64,000 bases of DNA from Umbelopsis ramanniana AG (lineage: Eukaryota > Mucoromycota > Umbelopsidomycetes > Umbelopsidales > Umbelopsidaceae). Made by a program: the position numbers and the translations under genes. How positions within the stretch are numbered: the first letter of the stretch is position 1; each line of letters begins with the position of its first letter. The DNA lies in the NCBI RefSeq assembly GCF_025399195.1, contig NW_026252158.1, forward strand, positions 38,858 through 102,857, read 5' to 3'. Below, piece after piece: positions 33,509 to 46,090 of the stretch. Under the pieces are notes generated by a model. That model searched no databases, was not told where the DNA came from, and saw nothing but the letters and a program-made list of their open reading frames with translations.

Positions 33509-34631
33509 AATGTACCTGAATCTGTTATATATATCTTCCATCTCACTTGTATAAACTTGCATTAAGAAATAAAAAACGCGCTCTCAAATTTGCATTTCAT
33601 TTGAACGGTGCAACCGGACAGACAAGATAGTGAGCTATGATTGGCATGATAAGCGATAGCCCCGCCCCAGATAACAGCTTTTTTGTTCACGCGACCGTAG
33701 AGGCACGCCATCGTTCGGAGATTCACTCTAGACATCCCATTGGATGAAGATAACCCTAAAGCTCCGCACTGGCCCCATTGACTTTGTCTAGCTTGGAACC
33801 AACAAACAGCGTCCTTTCGCTGGTTGAGCCCTGGCTGAGGCAAAAGGAGATATAATATTTCAAATGTCAGCCAATGTAACATACGGTGTAGTCAGATCAT
33901 TGCCGGTTACGCTGTATCATCATAGACAAGGATGATGTTTCTGGTTAAATGAACCTCACTGTTGTCTTGGGTTTCACACAGCCTGGGCGGTGGGCAGCAC
34001 TTAAGGCCGAAGCAAGCTTATTGACATATTGTTGTTCTGAGGCCATATGGCGTTGATTTTGGGATGTTTGTGTCCGTATTTACAGTATCACACTCCATAA
34101 TGTGGAACACAAAGAAGAAAGACGATAAAAAAAAAATTTTTTTTATTTTATTATGTTTATTCTATTGAGCCTTTGTATTTGAAGCTTTCCTCTTGTCGTT
34201 TTCCTTTACTTCTATTAAAAACGTCGATAGAACAACCTTATAATAGGAGGGCGGATGTAGCCAATAGTTCGGGTAGCCGAAGACGCTGTCGGTTTGATAT
34301 TCCGATGATTTTTGGCCGTATCGGAGTGTAGCTCCAGTAAAGAGTCATCGTCAGTAAAGTTGTTCATTCCAGCCAATCACTGCTTGGGACATGATTAATT
34401 TGGCAGCGACTTTGATATAAAATGTTTCCCTGGGCTAAACCCGCCCTCGCCCCACTTTAATTTTTTTATTGGCTTCGCTTTCTTCTGCTCTTAGACATCA
34501 TCCTCTTCGGTGTTCTTTTTAACCCCTTCCTCTCCAACATCGACACTATTTGTCCAACGGGTTCTACTCTTTACCACAGTCTACCGTCACGGTTATAAAG
34601 AGCGCCAACCCCTACTCTTCCATTCCGCCCA
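33509..34631. promoter_or_regulatory. Upstream region of the GATA factor gene
   Basis: These 1.1 kb follow the aquaporin stop. Four WGATAR sites (33625, 33647, 33669, 33748) lie close together, and a long T/A tract occurs near 34128-34155. A pyrimidine-rich leader (34440-34620) precedes the GATA-factor ATG. A 106-codon minus-strand frame at 33562-33882 has no motif and is not called. Confidence 0.45.
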
Positions 34632-35801
34632 ATGTCTTTGTATATCATGGGCAACGAGAATATTCAAGCATCTTCTATACGTTCTTCAGACAAGTATTAT
34701 CTTCAAGCCACTTCCATGGAAGAGTTCCAGTTTGGCAAGCAAGAAAATATCATGGATTTCTTACAAGCCCCTCAATCGGCTCTGATGAACCAAAGCATGC
34801 CATCCCCGACCTCTTCGTCTGCCAGCATGGGCAGCCCCCCTGCTGGAGCCAGTTTGGATTTCCCTTTCTCTTCGAATCAATTGACCATTGATCCTTCCTC
34901 GGTTATGAATGCTTTCATGCACCAGCAACAACAAGATCAAGATAGCTTTGATCAGTTTGTCTCGTATGAAGACGGCTCAGATTTGATAAAAGCTGAAGAT
35001 TTCGATGACGAAGATGATTGCCCTATGATGACGGCTCCTCCTTCTCCACAAGAATCCCCTTTACTATCGGAATCTCCTTCCACCCCACCTCCATCCATGC
35101 CCACCACACCTACTACCTGCTCAGGTGGAGGTTTACCACACAATCACAGTCGACCCGCTCGTAACATTTCATGTTACAACTGCGGTGTCACTAAGACTCC
35201 TTTGTGGCGTCGCACCCCTGATAGGGCTCATTCACTTTGCAATGCATGTGGATTGTATTATAAGCAGTATTCGACTCATCGTCCACTTCATATCCGCCAT
35301 AAGCCTCATTCAGTATCCCGCACACCCCCTCCTCCTCAAGATGACGATGAACCCCACGTTCAGTGTGTCAATTGTATGCAAACGCAAACTCCTTTATGGA
35401 GGAAAAATGCCCAGGGTCAACCTGTGTGCAATGCATGTGGTCTTTACGCAAAACTCCATCAAAAGGCTAGACCGGCTGCTATGCGTAAAACCAAGATCCA
35501 GCGTCGTCGCCGAGATTGGGCAGCCGAACAAATGCAACGACAACAACAATATGCTTCCGCCGCTGCAGCGTCCTCACCTCAACCCATTGCACCAGCGTCA
35601 GCACTTACTAGTTCAAAGGAATTAGATGGTCTTGAAGACGGTCGTTTCCGAGAACTCTTGAGTCGCATGAATCGAGCCCAAATGGAAGGTTTCCTTGGTA
35701 TGCTTGAACGTCGATGTACCATTTTGAAAGCTGTCTTGGGAGTCACACCTGAAACTGCCTCAGATCAACCTACACCTACAGCATCCCCCTCACATCAATG
35801 A
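34632..35801 (+). CDS. Two-finger GATA-type transcription factor (389 aa)
   Basis: This intronless gene encodes a nuclear DNA-binding regulator expected to recognise WGATAR. An acidic, Gln- and Ser/Pro-rich N-terminal half ([29 protein letters not shown]) looks like an activation region. Finger 1, from about residue 181, is C-X2-C-X18-C-X2-C ([14 protein letters not shown] ... CNACGLYYK). Finger 2, from about residue 245, is C-X2-C-X17-C-X2-C ([14 protein letters not shown] ... [11 protein letters not shown]). A basic stretch follows ([11 protein letters not shown]), then Gln/Ala-rich text and a C-terminal helix, [20 protein letters not shown]. The linker lacks the Cys cluster of SRE/Fep1 iron regulators, so an iron-sensing role is not supported. 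The target pathway is unknown. Confidence 0.9.
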   Translation: MSLYIMGNENIQASSIRSSDKYYLQATSMEEFQFGKQENIMDFLQAPQSALMNQSMPSPTSSSASMGSPPAGASLDFPFSSNQLTIDPSSVMNAFMHQQQQDQDSFDQFVSYEDGSDLIKAEDFDDEDDCPMMTAPPSPQESPLLSESPSTPPPSMPTTPTTCSGGGLPHNHSRPARNISCYNCGVTKTPLWRRTPDRAHSLCNACGLYYKQYSTHRPLHIRHKPHSVSRTPPPPQDDDEPHVQCVNCMQTQTPLWRKNAQGQPVCNACGLYAKLHQKARPAAMRKTKIQRRRRDWAAEQMQRQQQYASAAAASSPQPIAPASALTSSKELDGLEDGRFRELLSRMNRAQMEGFLGMLERRCTILKAVLGVTPETASDQPTPTASPSHQ

Positions 35802-37217
35802 AGAAGAGATATTTAGAATCTCCCCATGGTCGAAGATACAAGTTGATCTTCCTCTTCGACAGCATTTCCCATCATGAAGCGAATAATTCGCCTTATCCCC
35901 CCTAAAAGAAAGAACATCTTGAAAAAATCTAAAACTTCATCTCTGTATAATAGCTCTATCATCCATTTTCTTGCCTTGCCTTGATTTTAATTCATTCTCT
36001 GTGTGATAATTTTTACCCCCTCTCTCTGTTCATTTCTCCACCTTACTGTCCTACTCCTCTCACAACCCCCCAAAAAAAAGCTTTCTTATCTATAAAGTTC
36101 ATGTCTTCATTACCATTCTATTTCTCGTGCGCGTGTGATGAGGTTTCCCGTACCATGGGACCAGTTTCATATTGGTGGGACCAGCCGAAAAACATTGAGC
36201 CGACAGCTCGTGAAAATTAATCAACTCCACGACCGGCGTCCTAAGCTCTAGCTCAGCAGGCAAATTCTCCGTTATAACATTATGTTATGATCAAAGTTCT
36301 ATCACAGTACCGAGACCAAATAAAAACTCAACCTAAACTTTATTGTCTTGAAAGCACCCGGCGGCTTTCATTTGTTCTTAGCTCAGTCACACCGAGAAAG
36401 CGCCGCGATACCATAGCACTTGTTTACGAAGAGGAGTCCGTGTTTAAACCCAGGTCCAATCAGTGCAATGCACCCAAAGACAAGTCATCATGCTAGTCGG
36501 ACAGTTTAATAGGGTGGGATGTTTTTAAGGCCCGCAGGAGAATATTGAGAGAACATGGCTGTCCATATGGGGTAAGCTTGAGCCTGCCTGGCAACCATAA
36601 TGCTCTGCTCGGACAAATGGCTGGAGCATAAAAAAAAAAAAAAAATTGGGAGCTCACCCGTCCGTCTTGATTCGAGGGCAGCTTGGATAACCAAACTATT
36701 CAAACAAAGAACCACCCACATAATGGCGGCGCTTGTTCTGGTTTCTTATCAGCCAAACCCCATTCCGCTTACCGTGAAAGCAATGCTTTCAATGTGCTTA
36801 AGATCAACAAAAATAAAAAATTGATGATATCACTGATTACCATATCTCATCATCCATCAAGTGGGGCTAGTTGGTGTTTTTTTGATCTATGTCCATTTTC
36901 TATTACAGTTTGTTAACAATGTTTTAACAGAAATCTATATGACAATCATTGATGGGTGGTAAGGTAGTTGTACTGATGAACGTCTACAATAAAAAGTTGG
37001 TATTTCACATGAAAGGATAAAATACGCAAGAAAAGAAAAGAAGTAGAAATTAAAAAAGGATTAAAACCGAGGGTTATCTATAGTTTATTCAAACCTGCTG
37101 GTTATTGATTCTTTTTCTCATAGATGAATTGGGGATTTTTCTTCTGATGTGGATATACCGGAGGATGGGTGTTCTTGTATAGAAAGAAAAATATGGATTA
37201 TATACACTTTAAGCGCT
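35802..37217. other. Convergent intergenic region, GATA factor and PMA1
   Basis: These 1.4 kb between convergent stops begin with a pyrimidine-rich 3' UTR-like stretch (35990-36090) and contain an A-run at 36631. No coding support, RNA gene or repeat family is seen. Confidence 0.5.
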
Positions 37218-40200
37218 TTATGCTCTGGCGTTGGGGGCAGAGTCAGAGTTCAAGATCTGAGCAGCGTGGTTGGTCTAAAGGGGAATGAGTAGGTTAGCAA
37301 ATGGCATAGGCAAAAAAAAAAAAAGGTGTGAGGAGTTAATTCTTACCTGGACAGAGGAGAAGCGACGCATTTCCTTAGCATCCATCTTCTTGTTCATACC
37401 CAAGATGCGCTTGCCAAAGTTACGAGGTTGCTCCAAGCTCTTGAGGGAGCGAGTGCGGTTAGCGTAGAAACGGGCAGAAGCAGCACCAGTGGAAACAGCA
37501 GAGGAACGACGGGAGCGACGTCCAGGCATATCGGCATGGCCGGATTCCTTGAGGGTGTTCTTGGGCTCGAAAGCACGTTGCATAGCAAACTTGACGAAAT
37601 CCATAGGAGCGAACCAGATAATGTTCCAAACCCAAGCAATACCAGCCCAGGCCCAACCACATCCTTGGATGTTGGTGAAACCCCAGTCAGCATAGACAGC
37701 AATGAAGGTGGCAACAAGCTGAGCAATGACGAAAGCGCACATAAGCATAACAGAGGGACGCTCAGTGAAGAAGAAACCACGGGAACGGGTAATGAAAATA
37801 AGAGCCTGGGAAATGGTGGAGACCTGAAGATAGACAACAGAGTGAAGAACCCAATCATTAGGACCAGTAACAGCAGCAACACCGAACTTGTCTTGGAAGA
37901 AGGTGGTCTTGAAGGCAACGGCGTAGAAAGCAACGGTAGAAGCGGTCAAGTAGATACCGTAGACAATAGCATAAGAGAAAATCTCGCGAAGGTTCCATTG
38001 ATCGGGGTAGGGAGAGGGGCGAACGCGATCAGTAGAGATGGTCATAATGGTACCGTCGTTAAGAATGGCGAGAATAAGAACAAGGAAAGGAGGGAAATCG
38101 AACTCGAAAGCGAAGCAAAGAATAGCGAAACCAACGACAACACGAATGGTGACAGAGCAAGTATAGATGGAATAGTTGCGCATACGTTGGAAAATTTGAC
38201 GAGATCCAATGATGGCTTCAATAATGACGGAAAGACCGGGTTCAGTAAGGACAATATCGGCAGCAGAGCGAGCAGCATCGGAGGCATCAGCGACAGCAAT
38301 ACCGACGTTAGCCTTGGACAAAGCGGGAGCATCGTTGACACCATCACCAGTCATAGCAGTCATGTGACCCATGTTCTGGAGACGCTCGACAATTTCGTAC
38401 TTGTGTTCAGGGTAGACACCAGCGAAACCATCAGCTTGGAGAACGAGCTCATCCATATCAGAGTAACCAGAACCAGCGGGGGGACCATCCTTAAGAGTCT
38501 TGGAAAGGAACATGTTGTCACCCATACCGAGACGACGACCAGTTTCCTTAGCAATAGCAAGTTGATCACCAGTGATCATCTTGACAGAAACACCAAGAGC
38601 GATAGCACGGTCAATAGTTTCCTTGGTATCGGAACGCGGGGGATCGTAGATGGGAAGAAGACCAACAAGCTTGAAACCTCTGCCTTCATCTTCGACACCA
38701 CCGGTGGGAACTTCATCAATAGCAACAGCAAGAGCACGGAGACCACGACGAGCGTATTCATCAACATCATCGTTAAGAGCCTTAATTTGTTCTTCGGTCT
38801 TATCACGGGTGCAGAGATCCAAGATGGTGTGGGACATACCCTTGGTGACGCGACGAACGACACCTTCAGCATCCTTGTAGGTAATTTCAGTACGCTTGAT
38901 AACAGGGTTGAAGGGCTTGAATTCCATTTCTTCAATACCGTCACGGGCAAGCTTGACATCGGGAAGAGAGTTGCAGATACAGAAATCAATGGCATCCTGG
39001 TTCTCAGTACGGCAAGCGTAGGCAGAGAATTGAATGATTTCTTCAATGTTGTAGTCGGCATAGGACTTGACGGTAGGCTTGTCAACAATAAGCTTGTTAA
39101 GAGTCAAAGTACCGGTCTTGTCAGAGCAAAGAATGGTGACAGCAGCCATTTCTTCAATAGCAGTGATACGGGTAACGATGGCCTTGTGTTCAGCAAGTTG
39201 CTTAGCACCAATGGCAAGGGTAACGGACAAGACAGTAGGCATAGCAATGGGAATACCACCAATGAGCAAGACAAGCAAGTTGTCAATACCACGACGGTAG
39301 TCGTACTTGAAAGCGGGATACATAACCAAGATTTCGAGAACCAAGAAGATACCGATGGTGCACATACAGAAGTTACCAATCTTGGCGAGAATGACTTGCA
39401 AATGGCCCATTTCATCGTTGGCATCACCAACAAGCTTGGCAGCACGACCGAAGAAAGTGTTGAGACCAGTACCAATAACGATAGCTTGAGCTTCACCCTG
39501 CTTACAGGTGGAACCAGAGAAGATTTCATCACCAGCTTCCTTAGTAACGGGAAGGGATTCACCAGTCAAAGCAGCTTGATCGATAGAAACTTGACCGTGG
39601 GCCTAAGTAAAAAAAAAAAAAAAACATTGACCAATGAGAACACGAATATTTTAAACACAGCGATACATAGCCAACCATAAACATTGACGAGACAACAGCG
39701 ACTAAGCAGAAAATCAACAACAAAAATTTTTTTGAGTTTACTTACAGCAACCAAACGACCATCAGCGGGGATAACATCACCAAGCTTGATAGAAATAACA
39801 TCACCGGGAACAAGTTCGGCAGCTTCAATGGTCTTCCATTCACCATCACGCTTGACCTTGGCTTCGGGAGCCAAAGACTCCATAAGAGCCTTGACAGCGT
39901 TACCAGCTTGACGTTCTTCCATGAAACCAATGATTGAGTTAGCCAACAACAAGAGAATGATACCGACGAAATCGGGCCAATCGGGAGCGCGACCACCACC
40001 GTTAGAAAGGGCAATGGCAACAATGGCAGCAGCCTCCATAACCCAGGAGAGAGGGTTCCACATGAAACCCAAGAACTGGAGGAAAGGATTGACTTCCTTA
40101 TGCTCAAGACGGTTATAACCGAACTTTTCGATACGAGCGGCGGCTTCCGTGCTGGTCAAACCTTCGGTAGTGGTTCTAATAAAAGCAGTATCATTTAGTA

Positions 40201-40610
40201 AACAGATCGTTCATCAGGGGTAGGGAGAGATGAAAAAAGAATGAACAGAAAGTAAGGGGAACGGCAAAGAGAGGAAATAAAAGTTGATTGTAATTTAAAA
40301 ACAGAAAATATGAAGGAGGGAGAAGGCATTGGAAATAGAATGGCAGGAAAAATCAACAAATAGGGATAAGGGATTGCCGTGATATTTTGAGAAGGGGAGG
40401 GGTGGACAATCGGTTGAGAGTTGAAATAGATACGTACTGCAAAAGTTGGAAAACATCGCCAGGCTCCATAGTGGACAAATCAAACTTGTCCTTATCGTAC
40501 AGTTCCTCAACAGTCAGGGACATACCGTTAGGCACGTTGACGTTGGTAGCAGCATCTTGCTGCTCAACCTTGGGTTCCTGCTTCTCGGCGTTGGGATCGG
40601 TGGATGCCAT
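37218..40610 (-). CDS. PMA1: Plasma-membrane H+-ATPase (P-type IIIA), PMA1
   Basis: This pump exports protons with ATP and sets the plasma-membrane potential that drives nutrient uptake. Four coding exons: an acidic N-terminus [13 protein letters not shown]... ending [25 protein letters not shown] to [12 protein letters not shown]; a long exon from [16 protein letters not shown] to RRFSSVQ; and [18 protein letters not shown], stop at 37218. Hallmarks are the TGES dephosphorylation loop, the [11 protein letters not shown] helix, the phosphorylated Asp in [48 protein letters not shown], and [22 protein letters not shown]-terminal regulatory tail with RRSRRSS follows. Codon use is extreme, with TTA, CTA and TCA nearly absent, which explains a 750-codon open frame on the opposite strand. 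The 2.7 kb upstream is gene-free. Confidence 0.96.
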
Positions 40611-41506
40611 TGCAAAGAATGAAAGATTGATGAAAAAGAAGGAAAGGGAGGAAGGAAAGGAAACGGGAAAGTGAGGTTGGCGGAAATACGCTGTAGTTTT
40701 ATATTCTGTAGAACGATCCTTAGAAAATGCACGTTTTTTTTACCTTCCGTCAATGGCTCGGGACACAAATTAGTGTCTCATCTCCTCCCACCAATTATAA
40801 ACATCGACCAGGTTACTCCGACTGCGCTTCATTCGTTCAAAAAAATTTTCACCATTGCCTTGATCGACTCAGGCACTGATAAGTGATGTCATCCATTAAG
40901 GTCACGTGGAGATACTCAACTCTGGTCGCCGTAATCGGAGGAACGGTTCTAGCAAGCTTTGGCTCTACCTACCCTACTTGGTAATCAATCACCCGTATCG
41001 ATCAGTAAAAGAGTTTTGCACCGGCCGAAAACCCGTTTGCTTGCCTGCCCACTGTTTGCTTGAGATCGACTTCGCATTGAAACACCTTGCCTTGTTTGAA
41101 AGGATCGCAATACGTTTCAGCAACATAACGAATAGCAAGCCCAAATGTTTCAAAACGTGATGGTCTATGGTATCATTTTTTCTCCCTCCTGCCCTCCAAC
41201 TGACCCGTCCCCTTTCCCCTCTTGCACGGATCGAATGGAGCATAAGAATTCGTCCGTGTACTGATCTGCCGTACCGCGAACCTCTATGTTCGGTCGGGGG
41301 ACATCTTACTACCGATCACGGCTACATGGGTAAATCGGGTAAACTGAATAACCCCAGCAAACTTACGATGTCTTCCTGAAACTAAGACAGCTTTTTTTAT
41401 TTTTATTTTAATTCATTCTGATTGATCAACACTAATTGAGTCCAATCAGGTACTGGCAAAATCCTGAGACAGATTTTTTTAATTGCATGGAGATAGTCTA
41501 GAAAAA

Positions 41507-41520
41507 GTGCGCGCGCGCAC
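41507..41520. repeat. GTGCGCGCGCGCAC palindrome (possible Z-DNA)
   Basis: This perfect 14-bp self-complementary alternating purine-pyrimidine run lies about 0.9 kb upstream of PMA1. Such sequences can adopt Z-DNA under torsion. Confidence 0.8.
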
Positions 41521-42214
41521 CACGCAATGATGAATAAACAGAAGCATTTTACCCGCCTGCGCTCCCCCTGCTCAGATGAATTATGTCAGCCAATAGCCAT
41601 TTTAGAGCAGTCAGTAATTTTCTTACGACGGTGCTTACTATCATGGACCGATTGGGAGTTTGAAAAGGTGCAAAAAAGTCCTTAGTGCGACAGCCACGTG
41701 GAGGCAGACGGGCTCGCTGGGTTGAAAAATTGCAACCCATTGCAGCGAGCGAACCTGGGGACAAACTCCGCTGAACCACTAGTCCCACTTCCTGCCTAAT
41801 GGCCATGGGACATTTACCCCATGAAAAGCAAGACAATCTTTCTATAAAATTGTAGCAAACCATATTTCCACCACTATAGATGGCAGATGGTGAGTGAGCT
41901 CCAATGCCATGTTGGTGAGACGTTGTACGCTCAGCATCAGATTAGGTGGCATAACCCGTACTTGCTTGTTTCGGACCCGACGATGGGTGGCTTCTACAAT
42001 AAAAAATATCTATTAAAAAGCGAATGTCCCGGGGTACATTTTTCTTCAACCAGACTTTCGACGATGGCCATAATCGTCTGGATGAATGGTGTGCAGAGGG
42101 ACCCACACGGGTTATTACGTAGAGATCTTTGATCTGATCGGGTATGGTTTTAACCCGTTCCTACTAACAAGTTCAAATTAGTGCTTATAATCCGACTATA
42201 CTTGCTTCCCCGCG

Positions 42215-42233
42215 AGGTCCGCCCGCGGGACCT
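42215..42233. repeat. GC-rich inverted repeat
   Basis: AGGTCC and GGACCT are separated by seven bases. The alternative pairing CCCGCG/CGCGGG overlaps it. It stands out in an AT-rich region but is not followed by a U-run, and its role is unknown. Confidence 0.6.
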
Positions 42234-43309
42234 GGGAATTTTCGCAACCTCCCGGGCAACTTGCCTATTTGCAATAATTTGTATATATCTGGATATCTCT
42301 TTATGATGGCGTGCATGTCGGTCCTCATTATTTACTTGGGAGATGGAAGCTTTAACTTTTTCCGTTGTCTTATCGCAAGCATCAGGACTTGCCGGCGTTA
42401 AGATTACAGGAAGTCCTCTCAACCACCATAATCGGCAATTGGGCAATGGAGTTTGAAACCCCCTCCAGGTTATGATGACCAGCTCAGCTCCCAGCACGCC
42501 TTTTTTTTTTGGTTTTTTTTTTTTAAAGTCATGGAGTATTAAAAATTATATTGCCAGCGTTATAACGGGAGCAAGTCAAACTTCATTGGTACCTCACCCA
42601 AGATTTTTAGCGGGTTCTACAATCGGTAGATACTTGACGGGGCCGTCCCTGCCTTCAGTTTATCCAGGTCCACCACTATCTACTTCTTCCACCTCCGCTT
42701 AGGGTCGCACTGTAGAGGGAAATAACGCATGGTGCTTGTAAAAATTTATACTTGTAGAACATGTTTGTGTTTGCTCTTTTCCAACCCCTCTATGCGTCCC
42801 CTTTACCCTTCAGCTTGCCTTGCCCTGAAAGAAAAAAAACCATGATGATCGTGTAGACATGTCGTTAGTATTAGAGACGTCGTCTGGAAAGAGTGGGTGG
42901 GGGTCCGACTAGTAGACGTCCAGCTATGTCATATCGAAACTTGAGAATTCAATCAATTTATGGTAATTACTAGTAATCCAGCCAGTTCAGTAGATCCATA
43001 CTTTAGATCTGCAGGTCGGAGCGGCTCAAATCAAAACACACTAGGTGGTTAATGAAGCTATGCTTCATGGTAACACGTGTAACTAGCAGATAGACAATAT
43101 ACAGTAGCATGAAGGCTTTCCTCTTCGGTGAATAGCGATTTATTTCCCATACACTTACTTCACACATGTTATTAATGGGTAACGAACCGCATGCACATCC
43201 GAAAATACTTTAAAGTTCTGTTCTGTGATTATACAAGGAAATTAAACGGAAGAGAAAACAGCAAGAAACGGCATAATGTGCGTATGTGCAATGTGTTGTG
43301 AGTGGAGTT

Positions 43310-45381
43310 CTATTCTTCGTCATCCAGTCGTATAGCGCCAGCTCGCCATCTTGGTACCACTCTACCTCGACCTCGCTTGTATTCAATCCACTGCCAGATA
43401 CCGTGGGCAACTCTAACCATGGCTTTGAAACAACTTCGTAGTCCATAGGGTGTGTTGACTTCCAAGTAGAGCTCCAAACTGAACGAGGTGACAGCGATCA
43501 CCGTGTAAAACATCGCCTTGGCCCCAAAGTTTTGGTAAATGACACCTCCTATTAAACTGCCCAAACCAGCACCGATCCCTGCATACATGGCAGCAAGTAC
43601 ACCTTGAAAAGGAGAACGATTTGCACATCAGCCTTCACTATTGTCCCTACCCTGCATTCATATTGTGCAATGCGATTCATCCAACTCACCTTGAGATGTA
43701 GCTTGTAAAGACGGCGGCGCTAATTCATCCGCTTGAACTACACCAGCACCCCACAGTGCTGAAAATGCGATGCCTGGGAGAAAATTGCTGAGTTTCGATC
43801 AAATAGACTAACAAACATTCGTGGGACTTCTTCCCACCCTTGCCAAAAAGCCAAGTATTTGTCACTTACCATTAAGAAGATGTAAAGCTAGAGCAATCCA
43901 TGCTGCGCTGGCACCTTTAGGTAAAAGGGTATAGGCGAACACTCTGACAATCGTCAAAACGTGTCCTAGAACGATTAGACTCTTGATCCCGATGGTTCGG
44001 ATTAACTAAATAGCCATCAGTAAGGTCGGTCGGCGCGACATATTACAAACAATTGAAACTCATCTAACAGGACTTACATCGCGACTGTAAAAGAAGAACA
44101 GAAGTTCAGTGGCGGCTCCTACCAACCCAGTCATTCCAGTCAAAGTCGAGCTGGCTTCCAACTCATCTCGCAAAAAGATGAAGAAAAAGCTGACCACCAT
44201 ATTAATGGCAACTCCCATAAGCATCATAGTAATGAAGAACAAAAACACGGGCGGTTGCCTTATTAGTTCCAGGAACGTCGTAGGAGCGGGTTCTATGGAG
44301 CTGTAACTGCTGTCGATCGACATGTTGTCTCCACCTGCTGATGATCGCCTTCGAGATGCAGGCGGGTTACTCAAATTGACGGCCTCAATAATACTAGATT
44401 CCGTCGCGAATTGCATCAGTCGCTGAATTTCATTTTCTCGAATAGGTAAGAGATCATCTTCGTCGCTCTCTATTTCCTCAGGGTCTTGAACAGAAAATGT
44501 GCTGATGACTTTGCGACGAGCCCGAGACCCATCTCCCTCAGGATGCGTTACAACCTCCACAGTATCACTACTAGCCGAAGGACTAGCTCGAAATCCGCTG
44601 CTGCGAGAACTGGTTCTTGTCAGGAATGGTTTGGATATCAATTCAACCTTTTCTGCCTTAAAGAAGGTGTTGCCTGCCACCAGGATGAAAAATATAGACG
44701 ACGTAGCGTACACGTAAAAGATGGCATTCATATCTTGTGTCCAATCCGCAATTGCTCCGACTAGAGAGGATGCAATTCCGAAGGATATGGAACCGAACAT
44801 TCTCTGTCGGCCTATGATGGATGAAAAAACAATGCCGCCTTTGTCAACCAATTGTTGCCACACCACCGTCACTGGTTCCCTTATACTTACCATACTGGTC
44901 CTTATTCTTGCCCAAAATTTTGAGTACACCACCATCAACAAGAGGTCCAACAGGGACGCCAAAGAACGCGAAACACAATGAAGCAGTTCCAGCAAGGGCG
45001 ATTGTAAGTGTATTTCGAGCCTTCGTGTCTTCAATGTTCTGAACCACCACAGGAATGCCCATGACACTGACAATGGCGATGGTTGCCAAAGTGTGTATGA
45101 TGCACATTATATACCGATGGGTTTTTGTTTTATCTGCAACCGCCGTCCATAGTGGGCATGCTATGGCTGAAACGAATGGTGCTGAATGCCAAGCCCATTA
45201 GTACACACACCGTCGGTAGTCAGTATGTCAAATTTCTTATCTTACCTATAGCTGCTAAAAGACCTATCTGGTCCCGCTTTAGCCCAAGTTGCTCGGAATA
45301 AAATAACCCAAGGTATACTGGAGCCGATCCTTGACAAGCAAATAAGAAAGTGTATAAGAGCTTGGCGGGAATGTAGGGCAT
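43310..45381 (-). CDS. MFS transporter, MFS_1-like/MFSD6-like
   Basis: This is a twelve-helix major facilitator protein with unknown substrate. It starts MPYIPAKLLYTFLFACQGSA and continues VYLGLFYSEQLGLKRDQIGL, then PFVSAIACPLWTAVADKTKT, close to the MFSD6/MFS_1-like consensus in its first helices. Later text is IIGRQRMFGSISFGIASSLV, then a long Ser-rich, acidic cytosolic loop (TRTSSRSSGFRASPSASSD, VQDPEEIESDEDDLLPIREN, PPASRRRSSAGGDNMSI) between the two six-helix halves, and FLFFITMMLMGVAINMVVSF. The C-terminus is GIGAGLGSLIGGVIYQNFGA ending RLDDEE. The loop is about 140 residues, with several possible phosphosites. Six or so exons. The start at 45381 is the only in-frame ATG. Confidence 0.82.
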
Positions 45382-46090
45382 AGCAAGCTCATTCACTGTT
45401 AAGGTTTATGCTGCGAGGGACGTTTTGGGTGGAAGGCGAACGAAGTTACGTGACTGTGAATTGATGCTTCTGCACCACTTTCTATGAAACAGGCTCTGGC
45501 CAGCTGGCCCCCGTTGTGAATAACATTATCTGCTTCCGCAGTATTATTTCCCTACTCTAAAAAGAGAGCAGCTGTTTGTTATAGCGATTACTTCACTTTC
45601 ACGAGAACAGCCCTATTTCATCGGTCGGTGAACGGGTCACGTCAGTGTTACCTCTTTACGGCACGTGGAGTGCATGACTTGAGGTCAACATACCATAAAT
45701 ATCGGTGAATGATTGAAACATAATAATCAAAAAATGTTGAATGGACGACGACGCTTGTTTTATTACCACCGTTGCGAGGAGACTGCAACACAATATACAC
45801 CTTATTTGCCAAACTTACAAGTTCTCACTTTTGTTTTAATTGATGCTACCTTACGCTTATTCCACTAATGTCATTATGAATCTTTATATTGACTATCTCC
45901 TCTACAGTTCAAGGCTGTGCAGGAATATGGATAAAGCAGGGCAAGTTTCGCGGTTGGAAACTGCGTCCTAGCCCACAAATTTCTAGGCGCGGTATTTTTC
46001 AAATTTTTGCCAGCCAATTCGCGTCGCGATAATTAACATAGGCGACACGCTTTTCGTAAACTTTGCCACACGTACTTTGGAAGCAATCTC
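45382..46090. promoter_or_regulatory. Divergent promoter region, MFS (-) and TOP3 (+)
   Basis: These 709 bases separate two divergent starts. No coding exon or recognisable element was found apart from general AT-richness. Confidence 0.45.

Larger units (their letters stand above)
40611..43309. other. 2.7 kb gene-poor region upstream of PMA1
   Basis: This is the longest gene-free stretch. It lies upstream of PMA1 and downstream of the MFS gene. It contains an alternating purine-pyrimidine palindrome (41507-41520), a GC-rich hairpin (42215-42233) and two adjacent T-runs (42500-42524). The largest frame (104 codons, minus, 41549-41863) has no motif or splice support. The part nearest PMA1 probably carries a large promoter. 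Confidence 0.5.

Noticed and set aside
37428-39680. A 750-codon open frame on the plus strand, opposite the PMA1 H+-ATPase
   Set aside because: It is codon-aligned with PMA1, so its stops would correspond to TTA, CTA and TCA codons in PMA1, which the highly biased gene avoids. Its translation is low-complexity (Asn/Thr/Gly/Ser) without motifs, and it crosses no valid splice signals.
41549-41863. A 104-codon minus-strand frame upstream of PMA1
   Set aside because: Its composition is irregular, with no domain, signal peptide or splice support.
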